Origin: Streptomyces griseocarneus
GTDB lineage: Bacteria > Actinomycetota > Actinomycetes > Streptomycetales > Streptomycetaceae
Reading direction: 5' to 3'
DNA: 64,000 nucleotides
NCBI RefSeq assembly: GCF_014655595.1
Contig: NZ_BNBL01000008.1
Span: forward strand, 278,099-342,098
The position numbers and the translations under genes are program-made. Each line of letters starts with the position of its first letter. The first letter of the stretch is position 1. Below the pieces are notes generated by a model. That model saw nothing but the letters and a program-made list of their open reading frames with translations, did no database searches and was not told the DNA's origin. Of this stretch, positions 9,277-18,752 are shown in pieces.

Positions 9277-9442
9277 CTAGGGCGTGTCCGATGGGTCGGT
9301 GCGGGTCCTGCGGCGTCTGGTGCGGTGCATCGCAAGGCGGAGCATCTCCCGCGTACTGGGCGTACTCGGGTGATGCGACAACGCGGCGAGGTGCCGTGCC
9401 AGGCGTCGCAGGGCTCGTGCCGACCCATCGGACACGCCCTAG
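9277..9442 (+). mobile_element. 166-bp MITE-like element with perfect 23-bp terminal inverted repeats
   Basis: The ends are perfect inverted repeats of 23 bp (9277-9299 and 9420-9442). The left begins CTAGGGCGTGTCCGATGGG and the right is its exact complement. The interior has no reading frame of note but has further self-complementary stretches. Size, perfect terminal repeats and lack of coding capacity fit a non-autonomous element. The right end supplies the TAG stop codon of the DUF3618 gene. CTAG at both tips may include a target duplication. The parent transposase is not in the window. Confidence 0.75.
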
Positions 9443-9780
9443 CGCTTCCGGCGGCCGGAGGACTTCCGGGAGGACTTCGAGGAGGCGGCCAGCAGCCCCA
9501 CGACGCCCACGGCCAGCATGGCCACCGGAACGATCCTCTCCAGGCGCGGGGAGCCGTCCTCGGTGGTGAAGCGGGAGCGCACCTCGGAGACGACGCGGTT
9601 GGCCGCCACGTAGGCGCGGCCGGCCGTGTGGTCCACCTTGGAGGCGACCTTCGCCTTGGCGTCACCGATGATCGTCTTCGGGTGCATCCGCACACCGATC
9701 TCGTCGAGCGTCACGGCGAGCTCCTGTCGCCGGCGGGCGATGTCCGCCTCGATCTGCGCAGGGGTCCTGGCTTCCGCCAC
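9439..9780 (-). CDS. DUF3618 small membrane protein
   Basis: A 113-residue protein with the DUF3618 opening RTPAQIEADIARRRQELAVTLDEIGVRMHPK, an amphipathic middle, one hydrophobic helix (about residues 86-100) and a very basic tail ending SGRRKR. Function is unknown; family members are single-pass membrane proteins of actinobacteria, often beside phage-holin-like genes. Its stop codon TAG (9441-9439) is part of the terminal repeat of the adjoining MITE-like element, so its original C-terminus may have been different. Confidence 0.85.
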   Translation of the reverse strand: MAEARTPAQIEADIARRRQELAVTLDEIGVRMHPKTIIGDAKAKVASKVDHTAGRAYVAANRVVSEVRSRFTTEDGSPRLERIVPVAMLAVGVVGLLAASSKSSRKSSGRRKR

Positions 9781-9923
9781 CGCGCTGCCTCCGTCTCGTC
9801 GATAAGAATGATGAAGAGTGATGACTACAGTCTGTCAGCTGCCCCGGCCCAGCGCCCCGCGGCACCCCCGATCCGTGACCTGACTACCCTCGGGACCGTA
9901 ACCACGATCTGTCGAGGAGAGCC

Positions 9924-10391
9924 ATGAGCGAGCGACTGCAGCCCGGCGAGACCGCCCCCGCCTTCACCCTGCCCGACGCGGACGGCAAGCAGGTGTCGCT
10001 CGCCGACTACCGGGGCCGCAAGGTCATCGTCTACTTCTACCCCGCCGCCCTCACCCCGGGCTGCACCAAGCAGGCCTGCGACTTCACCGACAACCTCGAC
10101 TTCCTCGCCGGCCACGACTACGACGTCATCGGCGTCTCCCCGGACAAGCCGGAGAAGCTCGCGAAGTTCCGCGAGGCGGAGAGCCTGAAGGTCACGCTCG
10201 TCGGCGACCCGGACAAGAAGGTCCTCGAGGCCTACGGCGCCTTCGGCGAGAAGAAGCTGTACGGCAAGACGGTCACCGGCGTCATCCGCTCGACCGTCGT
10301 CGTCGACGAGGAGGGCAAGGTCGAGCGCGCCCTCTACAACGTCAAGGCCACCGGCCACGTCGCGAAGATCATCAAGGACCTGGGGCTGTAA
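9924..10391 (+). CDS. bcp: Thioredoxin-dependent thiol peroxidase (Bcp/PrxQ)
   Basis: A 155-residue atypical 2-Cys peroxiredoxin reducing hydrogen peroxide and organic peroxides in the cytoplasm. The peroxidatic Cys47 (TPGCT) and resolving Cys52, five residues later (ACDF), are both present, as are the FYPAALTPGC and GVSPDKPEKLAKF blocks. The ATG at 9924 follows GAGGAG. It runs convergently into the histidine kinase gene and overlaps its 3' end by 20 bp. Confidence 0.95.
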   Translation: MSERLQPGETAPAFTLPDADGKQVSLADYRGRKVIVYFYPAALTPGCTKQACDFTDNLDFLAGHDYDVIGVSPDKPEKLAKFREAESLKVTLVGDPDKKVLEAYGAFGEKKLYGKTVTGVIRSTVVVDEEGKVERALYNVKATGHVAKIIKDLGL

Positions 10392-11652
10392 CGGCCCGCG
10401 GGCACGGCGCCTGCTCGGGCTCGTTCTCGTCCTCGGCCTCCGGCAGGTCGAGGACGGCCTGGGCGCCGCCGCCCCTCGCCTCCCCGAACGCCAGCCGCGC
10501 CCCGAGCACCGCCGCCTGGCCCACCGCGATCGTCAGCCCCAGGCCGTGGCCCGTGCCGCGCTCCGGCGCGGCCGTGCGGAACCGGCGCGGCCCCTGGTCC
10601 ACCAGGCCCGGCGGGAAGCCGTCGCCGTGGTCGCGGACCACGATCCGGGTGCCCTCCACGGTGATCTCGATCGGGGGGCGGCCGTGCTTGGCGGCGTTGG
10701 CGAGGATGTTGACCAGGATGCGCTCCACCCGGCGGGCGTCGGTGACCACGATCCGGCCCTCGCCGATCACCTCGACGGCCACGTCGTTCACGCCGCGCTG
10801 GCCGCGCGCCCGCTTGACGATGCCGTGCACCAGCGAGGGCAGCTCCACCGCCTCGAGCTGGGCGCTCTCCACCCCGGCGTCCAGCCGGGAGACCTCGAGC
10901 AGGTCCTCCACCAGCGCGCGCATCGTCTGCGCGCGCTCCTGCACCATCTCCACGGCGCGCGGGTGCGGCAGCAGCTCCGCGGACGCCACGAGCCCCGCGA
11001 CCGGGGTGCGCAGCTCGTGCGCCACGTCCGCCGTGAACTGCCGCTCCGCCGACACCCGCGCCGCCAGCGACATGGCCATGTGGTGCACCGACCGGCCCAG
11101 CTCGGCGACCTCGTCCCGGCCGCCGGCGTGCAGCGCGTCCGCGTCGGGCGCCTCGCCGGAGGCGATCCGCCGGGCCGCCGCGGCGCTGAGCCGCAGCCGC
11201 CGCGACAGGCTCTGCGCGACGAACCACGCCACCACCGCCATCAGGGCCACCGTCGCCGCGCCGGCCACCACCAGCGCCTTGTCCAGCGCGGCCTGCAGCG
11301 GGTCGCGGTCGGGGTACGACGCGGAGATCGACAGCACCTTGTCGTCGCCGACCGGCGTCGCGGCCCACACGCGCGGGTCGTCGCCGCCGCTGATGTACGT
11401 GCCCGACTGGCCCTTGGCCACGGCCCGCTCCAGGGGGAACGGCAGCGTGGAGTCGTCCAGCTGGGCGCCCAGCGCGAGGGTGCCGTCGCGCTGGTAGATC
11501 TGCAGGGCGGAGCTGAGCAGACCGTCCTGGTAGGCCAGCGCCTGCCGGTCGCGTTCCATGCCCGAGATGTGGTGCACGGCGACGCCGAGGACCACGACGG
11601 CCAAGGCGGTGACGAAGGAGATCGCGAGCGCGATCCGGCCACGAATACCCAT
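10372..11652 (-). CDS. Sensor histidine kinase (HAMP-HisKA-HATPase)
   Basis: A 426-residue membrane kinase with two transmembrane helices (about 7-29 and 126-148) around a roughly 95-residue extracytoplasmic sensor, then HAMP, HisKA with phospho-acceptor His212 (VAHELRTP), and an ATPase domain with N box (NILANAAKHG), G1 (DHGDGF) and G2 (GTGHGLGL). No response regulator gene is adjacent. Its ATG overlaps the stop of the upstream membrane-protein gene as TGATG, so the two are coupled and the partner may help sensing. The signal is unknown. Confidence 0.92.
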   Translation of the reverse strand: MGIRGRIALAISFVTALAVVVLGVAVHHISGMERDRQALAYQDGLLSSALQIYQRDGTLALGAQLDDSTLPFPLERAVAKGQSGTYISGGDDPRVWAATPVGDDKVLSISASYPDRDPLQAALDKALVVAGAATVALMAVVAWFVAQSLSRRLRLSAAAARRIASGEAPDADALHAGGRDEVAELGRSVHHMAMSLAARVSAERQFTADVAHELRTPVAGLVASAELLPHPRAVEMVQERAQTMRALVEDLLEVSRLDAGVESAQLEAVELPSLVHGIVKRARGQRGVNDVAVEVIGEGRIVVTDARRVERILVNILANAAKHGRPPIEITVEGTRIVVRDHGDGFPPGLVDQGPRRFRTAAPERGTGHGLGLTIAVGQAAVLGARLAFGEARGGGAQAVLDLPEAEDENEPEQAPCPRAVTAPGP

Positions 11653-12185
11653 CACGCGATCGGGAACACCTCGGTGTGCTCCCCCTTCGGGGTGGCACCC
11701 GTGTACGTCACCTCGAGGGCCGTGAAAGCCACCAGACCGTCCACCTCCTTCGGCCCGAACAGCCGCAGCCGTGCCGGGAAGGACTTGCCCGCCGCCGCAC
11801 CCGCGGCGCCGCTGGAGACCTGGACCACTCCGCTGCCGGCCGCGCCGGCCGCCGTGTACTGGTCCCACTGGATGCCGCTGGCCACGCGGCCCGCGGTGGA
11901 GCAGTCGAGGGTGATGATCGTGGGCTCCGGCACCGGCTCCCCCACCCCGCAGTCCCGCACTCCCGGCACCTCGCGCGAGTCCGAGTCCTCGACCTCCACC
12001 TGCGACTCCCGCCCCGCCGCCCGTGACTTCTGGGCGGCCGCGGTCTTCGGCGCCTCGTCGACGCCGTGCGCGCGGTCCGTGGCGTTGGCCAGCCAGACCC
12101 CGCCGAGCACCAGCACGGCCATTCCCGCCAGGATCGCCACAACGGTGCGCATGCCCGCCCAACGAGCCACGGCGCGGTCGGTCAT
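11652..12185 (-). CDS. Membrane-anchored extracytoplasmic protein coupled to the histidine kinase
   Basis: A 177-residue protein with one N-terminal hydrophobic helix (about residues 12-33) and a mostly polar outer domain containing two Cys residues (RDCGVG and LDCST) that could pair. No family is recognised. The ATG at 12185 follows GAGGAAGAGAG; its TGA overlaps the kinase ATG. The arrangement resembles accessory sensor proteins next to kinases (for example CseA-type), but it lacks an evident lipobox, so this is only an analogy. Confidence 0.8.
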   Translation of the reverse strand: MTDRAVARWAGMRTVVAILAGMAVLVLGGVWLANATDRAHGVDEAPKTAAAQKSRAAGRESQVEVEDSDSREVPGVRDCGVGEPVPEPTIITLDCSTAGRVASGIQWDQYTAAGAAGSGVVQVSSGAAGAAAGKSFPARLRLFGPKEVDGLVAFTALEVTYTGATPKGEHTEVFPIA

Positions 12186-12391
12186 CGGGCTCTCTTCCTC
12201 GATCACGTGCGGGTGTTCGTTCGCGGGCTGTCCACTCCCGCTCTGAGTGACGGTGAAACGGCACTCCGCGTTCCCATCGGGGCCCACCGGCTTCGCGGCG
12301 CGGGGGCCCGGCCAGGTGTCCGGCGCGGGGCGCGCGCCGCCCGGACCGCCTCCCAACTACCGCCTGGGGGCCGATACGATGGCCGTGACCG

Positions 12392-12475
12392 GCGGCCGTG
12401 GTGGAATTGGCAGTCACGCTGGGTTTAGGTCCCAGTGGGGTAACACCCGTGAGGGTTCGAGTCCCTCCGGCCGCA
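12392..12475 (+). tRNA. tRNA-Leu (anticodon UAG)
   Basis: An 84-nt class II tRNA. The acceptor arm GCGGCCG pairs with CGGCCGC, and A is the discriminator. The anticodon stem CTGGG/CCCAG encloses TAG at 12426-12428. There is a long variable arm and a GGTTCGAGTCC T arm. CCA is not encoded. It decodes CUA, a rare codon in GC-rich actinobacteria. Confidence 0.95.
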
Positions 12476-12481
12476 CACGAA

Positions 12482-12518
12482 CGAAGGGCCGTCCCGCGCG
12501 TCGCGGGGCGGCCCTTCG
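12482..12518. terminator. Bidirectional hairpin between tRNA-Leu and rdgB
   Basis: A stem of about 16 bp, CGAAGGGCCGTCCCGCG against CGCGGGGCGGCCCTTCG, with a very short loop. It lies 6 nt after the tRNA and 10 nt after the rdgB stop, so it can serve both. Confidence 0.75.
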
Positions 12519-12528
12519 GCGTACGGTC

Positions 12529-13131
12529 TCAGCCCAGCAGCTCGCGCACCACGGGCACCAGCGCCCGGAAGGCCTTGCCGCGGTGGCTGATGGCGTTCTT
12601 CTCCTCCGCCGTCAGCTCCGCGCAGGTGCGCGACTCGCCCAGCGGCTGCAGGACCGGGTCGTAGCCGAAGCCGCCCGAACCCGCCGGCTCGTGCCGCAGC
12701 GTGCCCTCGAGGCGGCCCTCGACGACGCGCTCGGTGCCGTCCGGGAGGGCGAGCGCGGCCGCGCAGGCGAAGTGGGCGCCGCGGTGCTCGTCGGCGATGT
12801 CGGAGAGCTGGGCCAGCAGGAGGTCCAGGTTGGCCTTGTCGTCGCCGTGGCGGCCCGCCCAGCGGGCCGAGAAGATGCCCGGGGCGCCGCTGAGGACGTC
12901 GACGCACAGGCCGGAGTCGTCGGCGATCGCCGGGTGGCCGGTGGCGCGGGCGAGGGCGTGGGCCTTGAGCAGGGCGTTCTCGGCGAAGGTGACGCCGGTC
13001 TCCTTGACGTCCGGGATCTCGGGGTAGGCGTCGGCGCCGACGAGTTCGACGTCGAGGCCGGCCCCGGCCAGGATGGCGCGGAGCTCGGTGACCTTGTGGG
13101 CGTTGCGGGTGGCGAGGATCAGGCGCTTCAT
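12529..13131 (-). CDS. rdgB: RdgB/HAM1 dITP/XTP pyrophosphatase
   Basis: A 200-residue house-cleaning pyrophosphatase that hydrolyses dITP, ITP and XTP to monophosphates. The N-terminal LATRNAHK motif, the metal-binding DDSGLCVD block, the FSARWAG segment and the C-terminal ISHRGKAFR are all conserved. It follows rph by 47 nt on the same strand, the common actinobacterial rph-rdgB pairing, so both probably share a transcript. Confidence 0.95.
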   Translation of the reverse strand: MKRLILATRNAHKVTELRAILAGAGLDVELVGADAYPEIPDVKETGVTFAENALLKAHALARATGHPAIADDSGLCVDVLSGAPGIFSARWAGRHGDDKANLDLLLAQLSDIADEHRGAHFACAAALALPDGTERVVEGRLEGTLRHEPAGSGGFGYDPVLQPLGESRTCAELTAEEKNAISHRGKAFRALVPVVRELLG

Positions 13132-13178
13132 GGGCCGATTATCCCGGGGACCGGACGCGGCCCCCGGGACCGGGGCCG

Positions 13179-13910
<732 letters not shown>

Positions 13911-13934
13911 GGTGATGAGCCTATCGGGACAACA

Positions 13935-13976
13935 GAGGGCCCCGTTCCGGTTGGCTTGAACCGGTACGGGGCCCTC
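13935..13976 (-). terminator. Hairpin terminator after nagF
   Basis: An 18-bp stem with one mismatch: GAGGGCCCCGTTCCGGTT against AACCGGTACGGGGCCCTC around a 6-nt loop. It lies 23 nt beyond the nagF stop and before the rph promoter region. Confidence 0.7.
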
Positions 13977-13999
13977 CGTGAGGAGCCTGGGGGCTCAGC

Positions 14000-14233
14000 T
14001 CACAGCATGTCCTCGATCTCGCCGGCGATCGGGTCGGCGTCGGTGCCGATGACGACCTGGATGGCGGTGCCCATCTTCACGACGCCGTGGGCGCCGGCGG
14101 CCTTGAGGGCGGCCTCGTCGACGAGGGAGGGGTCCACGACCTCGGTGCGGAGGCGGGTGATGCAGCCCTCGACCTCTTCGATGTTGTCGATGCCGCCGAG
14201 GCCGGCGACGATCTTCTCAGCCTTGCTGGCCAT
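14000..14233 (-). CDS. nagF: PTS GlcNAc-type EIIB component
   Basis: A 77-residue stand-alone EIIB domain. It carries the phosphorylation Cys24 in VEGCITRLR and the DPSLVDEAALKAAGAHGVVKMG segment of the glucose/GlcNAc family. It passes phosphate from EIIA (Crr) to incoming GlcNAc at the EIIC permeases encoded divergently. The ATG at 14233 has AGGAG 5 nt upstream; a GTG two codons earlier lies too close to that site. In S. coelicolor the orthologue is NagF, and DasR controls the system. Confidence 0.92.
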   Translation of the reverse strand: MASKAEKIVAGLGGIDNIEEVEGCITRLRTEVVDPSLVDEAALKAAGAHGVVKMGTAIQVVIGTDADPIAGEIEDML

Positions 14234-14391
14234 GTGCACTCCTGGTTGTCTCAGCCCCTCGGCGATCCCGCCGACCGGCTTTCACACGGTAACCCACGTA
14301 TAGCCCAACTATGCGGGCGTTTGTCCGTCATCTAACGAAAGATGGCGACCACCCGGCACAGCCGTTCCGGGAGTCCCGCAACCGCGTCGCA

Positions 14392-14407
14392 AGTGGTCTA
14401 CACCAGT
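14392..14407 (+). promoter_or_regulatory. DasR-responsive element (dre) before nagE1
   Basis: AGTGGTCTACACCAGT is a near-perfect copy of the DasR consensus ACTGGTCTAGACCACT and is itself almost palindromic. It lies 23 nt upstream of the nagE1 ATG, where bound DasR would block transcription until glucosamine-6-phosphate accumulates. It may also affect divergent nagF. Confidence 0.88.
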
Positions 14408-14430
14408 ATGCCAGCAGCCGGAGGACGCAG

Positions 14431-15744
14431 ATGAGCTCGATCGCCGCGGCCCGTCCGCCGGAGCGGAAGCGGATGCACGGCCTCTTCCAGGGCCTGCAGA
14501 AGATGGGCCGCAGCCTGCAGTTGCCGATCGCGGTCCTCCCGGCGGCGGGCATCCTCAACCGGCTCGGGCAGCCGGACGTGTTCGGCAAGGACGGGCTGGG
14601 CTGGACGGACGTCGCCAAGGTCATGGCCGGCGCGGGCGGGGCGCTGCTGGACTCCTCGCTGGGCCTGCCCCTGCTGTTCGCCGTCGGTGTGGCGATCGGC
14701 ATGGCGAAGAAGTCGGACGGCTCCACGGCGCTCGCGGCGGTGGCCGGGTTCCTCGTCTACTACGCGGTGCTGCACCAGTTCCCCGAGAACTGCCCGCCCG
14801 GCTCCAAGCACACCGCGCTCGGCCTGCTGAACGGGGTCTGCGTCACCGAGGCGGGCGAGCCGGCGGGGGCCGCGTACCAGAACCCCGGCGTCTTCGGCGG
14901 CATCGTCATGGGCCTGCTGGCGGCCTGGTTCTGGCAGCGCTTCCACCGGGTCAGGCTGGTGGACTGGCTGGGCTTCTTCAACGGCCGCAGGCTCGTGCCG
15001 ATCATCATGGCGTTCGTGGGCATCGCCTTCGCCGTGGTGTGCCTGGGGGTCTGGCCGACGGTGGGCGGCTGGCTGACGAGCTTCAGCGAGTGGCTGTCCG
15101 ACCTGAGCGCCACCGGGGCGGGCATCTTCGGCGTCGCCAACCGCGCGCTGCTGGTCATCGGCCTGCACCAGTTCCTGAACGTCTTCGTGTGGTTCCAGTT
15201 CGGCTCCTACACCACGCCGGACGGCACGGTGGTGCACGGCGACATCAACCGTTTCCTGGCGGGCGACCCGAACGCCGGGCAGTTCACCTCCGGCTTCTTC
15301 CCCATCATGATGTTCGCGCTGCCGGCCGCGGCGCTGGCCATCGCGCACTGCGCGCGGCCGGAGCACCGCAAGGTCGTGAGCGGCATGATGCTCTCGGTGG
15401 GCCTGACGTCCTTCGTCACGGGCATCACCGAGCCGATCGAGTACTCCTTCCTCTTCATCGCCCCGCTGCTGTACGTGGTGCACGCCCTGCTGACCGGCGT
15501 CTCGATGGCGCTGACCTGGGGGCTGGGGGTCCACGACGGCTTCAGCTTCTCGGCCGGGCTGATCGACTACGTCATCAACTGGGGGCTGGCCACCAAACCG
15601 TGGCTGATCATTCCGATCGGGCTGGGCTTCGCGGTCGTCTATTACGCGATCTTCCGTTTCGCCATCACCTTCTTCGATCTGCCGACGCCCGGGCGGGAGC
15701 CCGGGGAGCTGGCGGACGAGATCGAGAAGGAGAACGTGAAGTAG
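14431..15744 (+). CDS. nagE1: PTS N-acetylglucosamine EIIC permease
   Basis: A 437-residue membrane permease with about ten hydrophobic helices. It has the EIIC hallmarks AKKSDGSTALAAVAGFLVYY, the GITEPIEYSFLFIAPLLY substrate-site loop, and HDGFSFSAGLIDYV. EIIB is a separate gene (nagF), as usual in Streptomyces. The ATG at 14431 follows GGAGGA. A strong dre box lies just upstream. It is paralogous to nagE2 immediately downstream. Assignment as nagE1 rather than nagE2 rests on gene order remembered from S. coelicolor. Confidence 0.9.
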   Translation: MSSIAAARPPERKRMHGLFQGLQKMGRSLQLPIAVLPAAGILNRLGQPDVFGKDGLGWTDVAKVMAGAGGALLDSSLGLPLLFAVGVAIGMAKKSDGSTALAAVAGFLVYYAVLHQFPENCPPGSKHTALGLLNGVCVTEAGEPAGAAYQNPGVFGGIVMGLLAAWFWQRFHRVRLVDWLGFFNGRRLVPIIMAFVGIAFAVVCLGVWPTVGGWLTSFSEWLSDLSATGAGIFGVANRALLVIGLHQFLNVFVWFQFGSYTTPDGTVVHGDINRFLAGDPNAGQFTSGFFPIMMFALPAAALAIAHCARPEHRKVVSGMMLSVGLTSFVTGITEPIEYSFLFIAPLLYVVHALLTGVSMALTWGLGVHDGFSFSAGLIDYVINWGLATKPWLIIPIGLGFAVVYYAIFRFAITFFDLPTPGREPGELADEIEKENVK

Positions 15745-15890
15745 TCGCCCCGAAGAGGGCCGGCGGGCCGCCGCGGGCAACGTGTTGTGAGGGCGGCGTG
15801 ACGCAGCGCCCAACCTTCACGTGATCTTTACGGGTGTGGCCCACAGCACTTGGAACTGTGGATTCCTTTATGCCCGACTCACGTGCTACA

Positions 15891-15906
15891 ACAGGTCTAA
15901 ACCACT
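15891..15906 (+). promoter_or_regulatory. dre-like box 1 before nagE2
   Basis: ACAGGTCTAAACCACT matches the DasR consensus with a few changes. It abuts a second box at 15907, giving a tandem operator 52-83 nt before the nagE2 ATG. Confidence 0.8.
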
Positions 15907-15922
15907 AGTGGTGTAGACCAAA
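15907..15922 (+). promoter_or_regulatory. dre-like box 2 before nagE2
   Basis: AGTGGTGTAGACCAAA resembles the DasR consensus and directly follows box 1, with CTAG at the centre of the pair. Two adjacent half-overlapping operators suggest cooperative DasR binding. Confidence 0.8.
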
Positions 15923-15973
15923 TGCGGGCCGTCCCCCATCCCCCCGAGCGCCCGCCTCACCTGGAGGAATCCG

Positions 15974-17251
<1,278 letters not shown>

Positions 17252-17280
17252 CGGCACGACAGGGGTCCTGACCGGACCGG

Positions 17281-17318
17281 CGAAGGCCCGCGGAACCACC
17301 CGGTTCCGCGGGCCTTCG
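17281..17318. terminator. Strong hairpin between nagE2 and MBL-fold gene
   Basis: A perfect 17-bp stem, CGAAGGCCCGCGGAACC against GGTTCCGCGGGCCTTCG, with a 4-nt loop. It lies 29 nt after nagE2 and 17 nt after the convergent MBL gene stop, so it probably terminates both. Confidence 0.85.
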
Positions 17319-17335
17319 CGCGTACCGCCCGCGCC

Positions 17336-18088
17336 CTACAGCTCGTACACCGCGCCCGCGTGGGCCAGCTCCGCCGGGCCCTCGTAGACCGAGCGCGCGT
17401 CGCGGAGGTTGGTGAGGGGGTCCGTCCACGGCGGGATGTGGGTGAGGACGAGACGGCCCACGGCGGCCCGGGCGGCCGTCTGGCCCGCCTGGAGGCCGTT
17501 GAGGTGGAGGTCGGGGATGTCCTCCTTGCCGTGCGTGAAGGACGCCTCGCACAGCAGCAGGTCCGCCCCCCGCGACAGCTCGCCGAGCGCCTCGCACGGG
17601 CCCGTGTCGCCCGAGTACACCAGCGACGAGCCGCGGTGCTCGACCCGGAAGGCGAACGCCTCCACGGGGTGGCTCACGCGCACGGTGCGGATCGTGAGGG
17701 GGCCGAGCGGGAACGTGCCCGGCTCGAGGGTGCGGAAGTCGAAGACCTCGCTCATGCAGGCCTCGTGGGGGACGTCGCCGTAGGCGGTGACCAGCCGCTT
17801 CTCGGTCCCTTCCGGGCCGTAGACGGGTATGGCGCCGGCCCGGCCGCCCTCGTGGCGGTAGTAGCGGGCGACGAAGTAGCCGCACATGTCGATGCAGTGG
17901 TCGGGGTGCAGATGCGACAGCAGCACGGCGTCCAGGTCGTACAGACCGATGTGCCGCTGCAGCTCGCCGAGGGCGCCGTTGCCCATGTCGAGGAGGATCC
18001 GGTAGCCGTCGGCCTCCACCAGATAGCTCGAGCAGGCCGATTCCGTGGACGGGAACGAGCCCGAGCATCCGACGACGGTGAGCTTCAT
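17336..18088 (-). CDS. MBL-fold metallohydrolase (RNase Z / cyclic-nucleotide phosphodiesterase-like)
   Basis: A 250-residue beta-lactamase-fold hydrolase. The dinuclear metal motif is His59-Leu-His61-Pro-Asp63-His64 (SHLHPDH). Further ligands are likely in VSHPVEAFAF, YSGDTGPCE and the late TH in VLTHIPPW. The fold region starts at once (MKLTVVGCSGSFP), which supports the ATG at 18088. Relatives include tRNase Z and 3',5'-cAMP phosphodiesterases; the RNase Z exosite arm is absent, so a small-molecule phosphodiesterase is more likely. Substrate unknown. Confidence 0.88.
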   Translation of the reverse strand: MKLTVVGCSGSFPSTESACSSYLVEADGYRILLDMGNGALGELQRHIGLYDLDAVLLSHLHPDHCIDMCGYFVARYYRHEGGRAGAIPVYGPEGTEKRLVTAYGDVPHEACMSEVFDFRTLEPGTFPLGPLTIRTVRVSHPVEAFAFRVEHRGSSLVYSGDTGPCEALGELSRGADLLLCEASFTHGKEDIPDLHLNGLQAGQTAARAAVGRLVLTHIPPWTDPLTNLRDARSVYEGPAELAHAGAVYEL

Positions 18089-18251
18089 GCGGGCCTGAAC
18101 CTCCGTGGGCTGGTTACGGGGGGCCATGCGGTGCAGTCGAGGGTAAGGCGAGATGGGGGCCGGGACTCCTCCGGGGGAGGGCGTGTGGGCGGAATCACCA
18201 GGACGGACGTGGTCCGCCACGGCGCCTCACGAGGCCCGCGCACACGCAGGA

Positions 18252-18288
18252 GCCCCGCCCGCACCGCATGACGCGGCACCGGCGGGGC
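18252..18288 (-). terminator. Hairpin terminator after the 18372-18578 gene
   Basis: Outer stem GCCCCGCC/GGCGGGGC encloses an inner CCGC/GCGG hairpin. It lies in the 283-bp space before the MBL gene start and is placed to end transcription of the small upstream gene. Confidence 0.5.
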
Positions 18289-18371
18289 CCTCACGGGGAC
18301 GGGCAGGGGGACATACGTACGCACGGGTGGCGCCGCCGCGCGGACGGTACGCGGCCGGAGCCGGGCGCTCC

Positions 18372-18578
18372 TTACAGGGGGCGGTGCCGCTCGGCGCGGT
18401 CCAGCGTGTCCATGAAGCGCTGGAAGCGCTCGGCCGACTCCTTGCTGCCCGCCGTCACGGTGAAGACCTCCGGCGACATGAAGGCCGCCAGCCGCTCACG
18501 CGTCTCAGGGGCGAGCGCATCCCACGCCGCCTTGTCCAGCCGTGACTGCGCCGCAGCTTCCGCACTGCCAGTTTCCAT
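18372..18578 (-). CDS. Small hypothetical protein
   Basis: A 68-residue hydrophilic, helical protein with no family I recognise and no signal peptide or membrane segment. Third-position G/C is high after the first few codons, as expected for a real Streptomyces gene. A weak GAGGCAAC lies about 9 nt before the ATG at 18578. It sits alone between cysM (174 bp upstream, same strand) and the MBL gene. The Phe/Met/Arg-rich second half (ESAERFQRFMDTLDRAER) suggests an amphipathic helix and possible partner binding. Confidence 0.6.
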   Translation of the reverse strand: METGSAEAAAQSRLDKAAWDALAPETRERLAAFMSPEVFTVTAGSKESAERFQRFMDTLDRAERHRPL

Positions 18579-18752
18579 TGTTGAGTTGCCTCATGTCCGA
18601 AGATCCACATGCGGGACAGTTCATGTGCGTCTCCTACGGGATGATGTCAGCCGCTTCCCAACATCGGTAGTAGCAGTTCATCCGTGCACAGTTCTGTTCT
18701 TTACGGACCGGACTGTTTCCACGGACCGGCGCGCACAGACGACACGGAAGCG

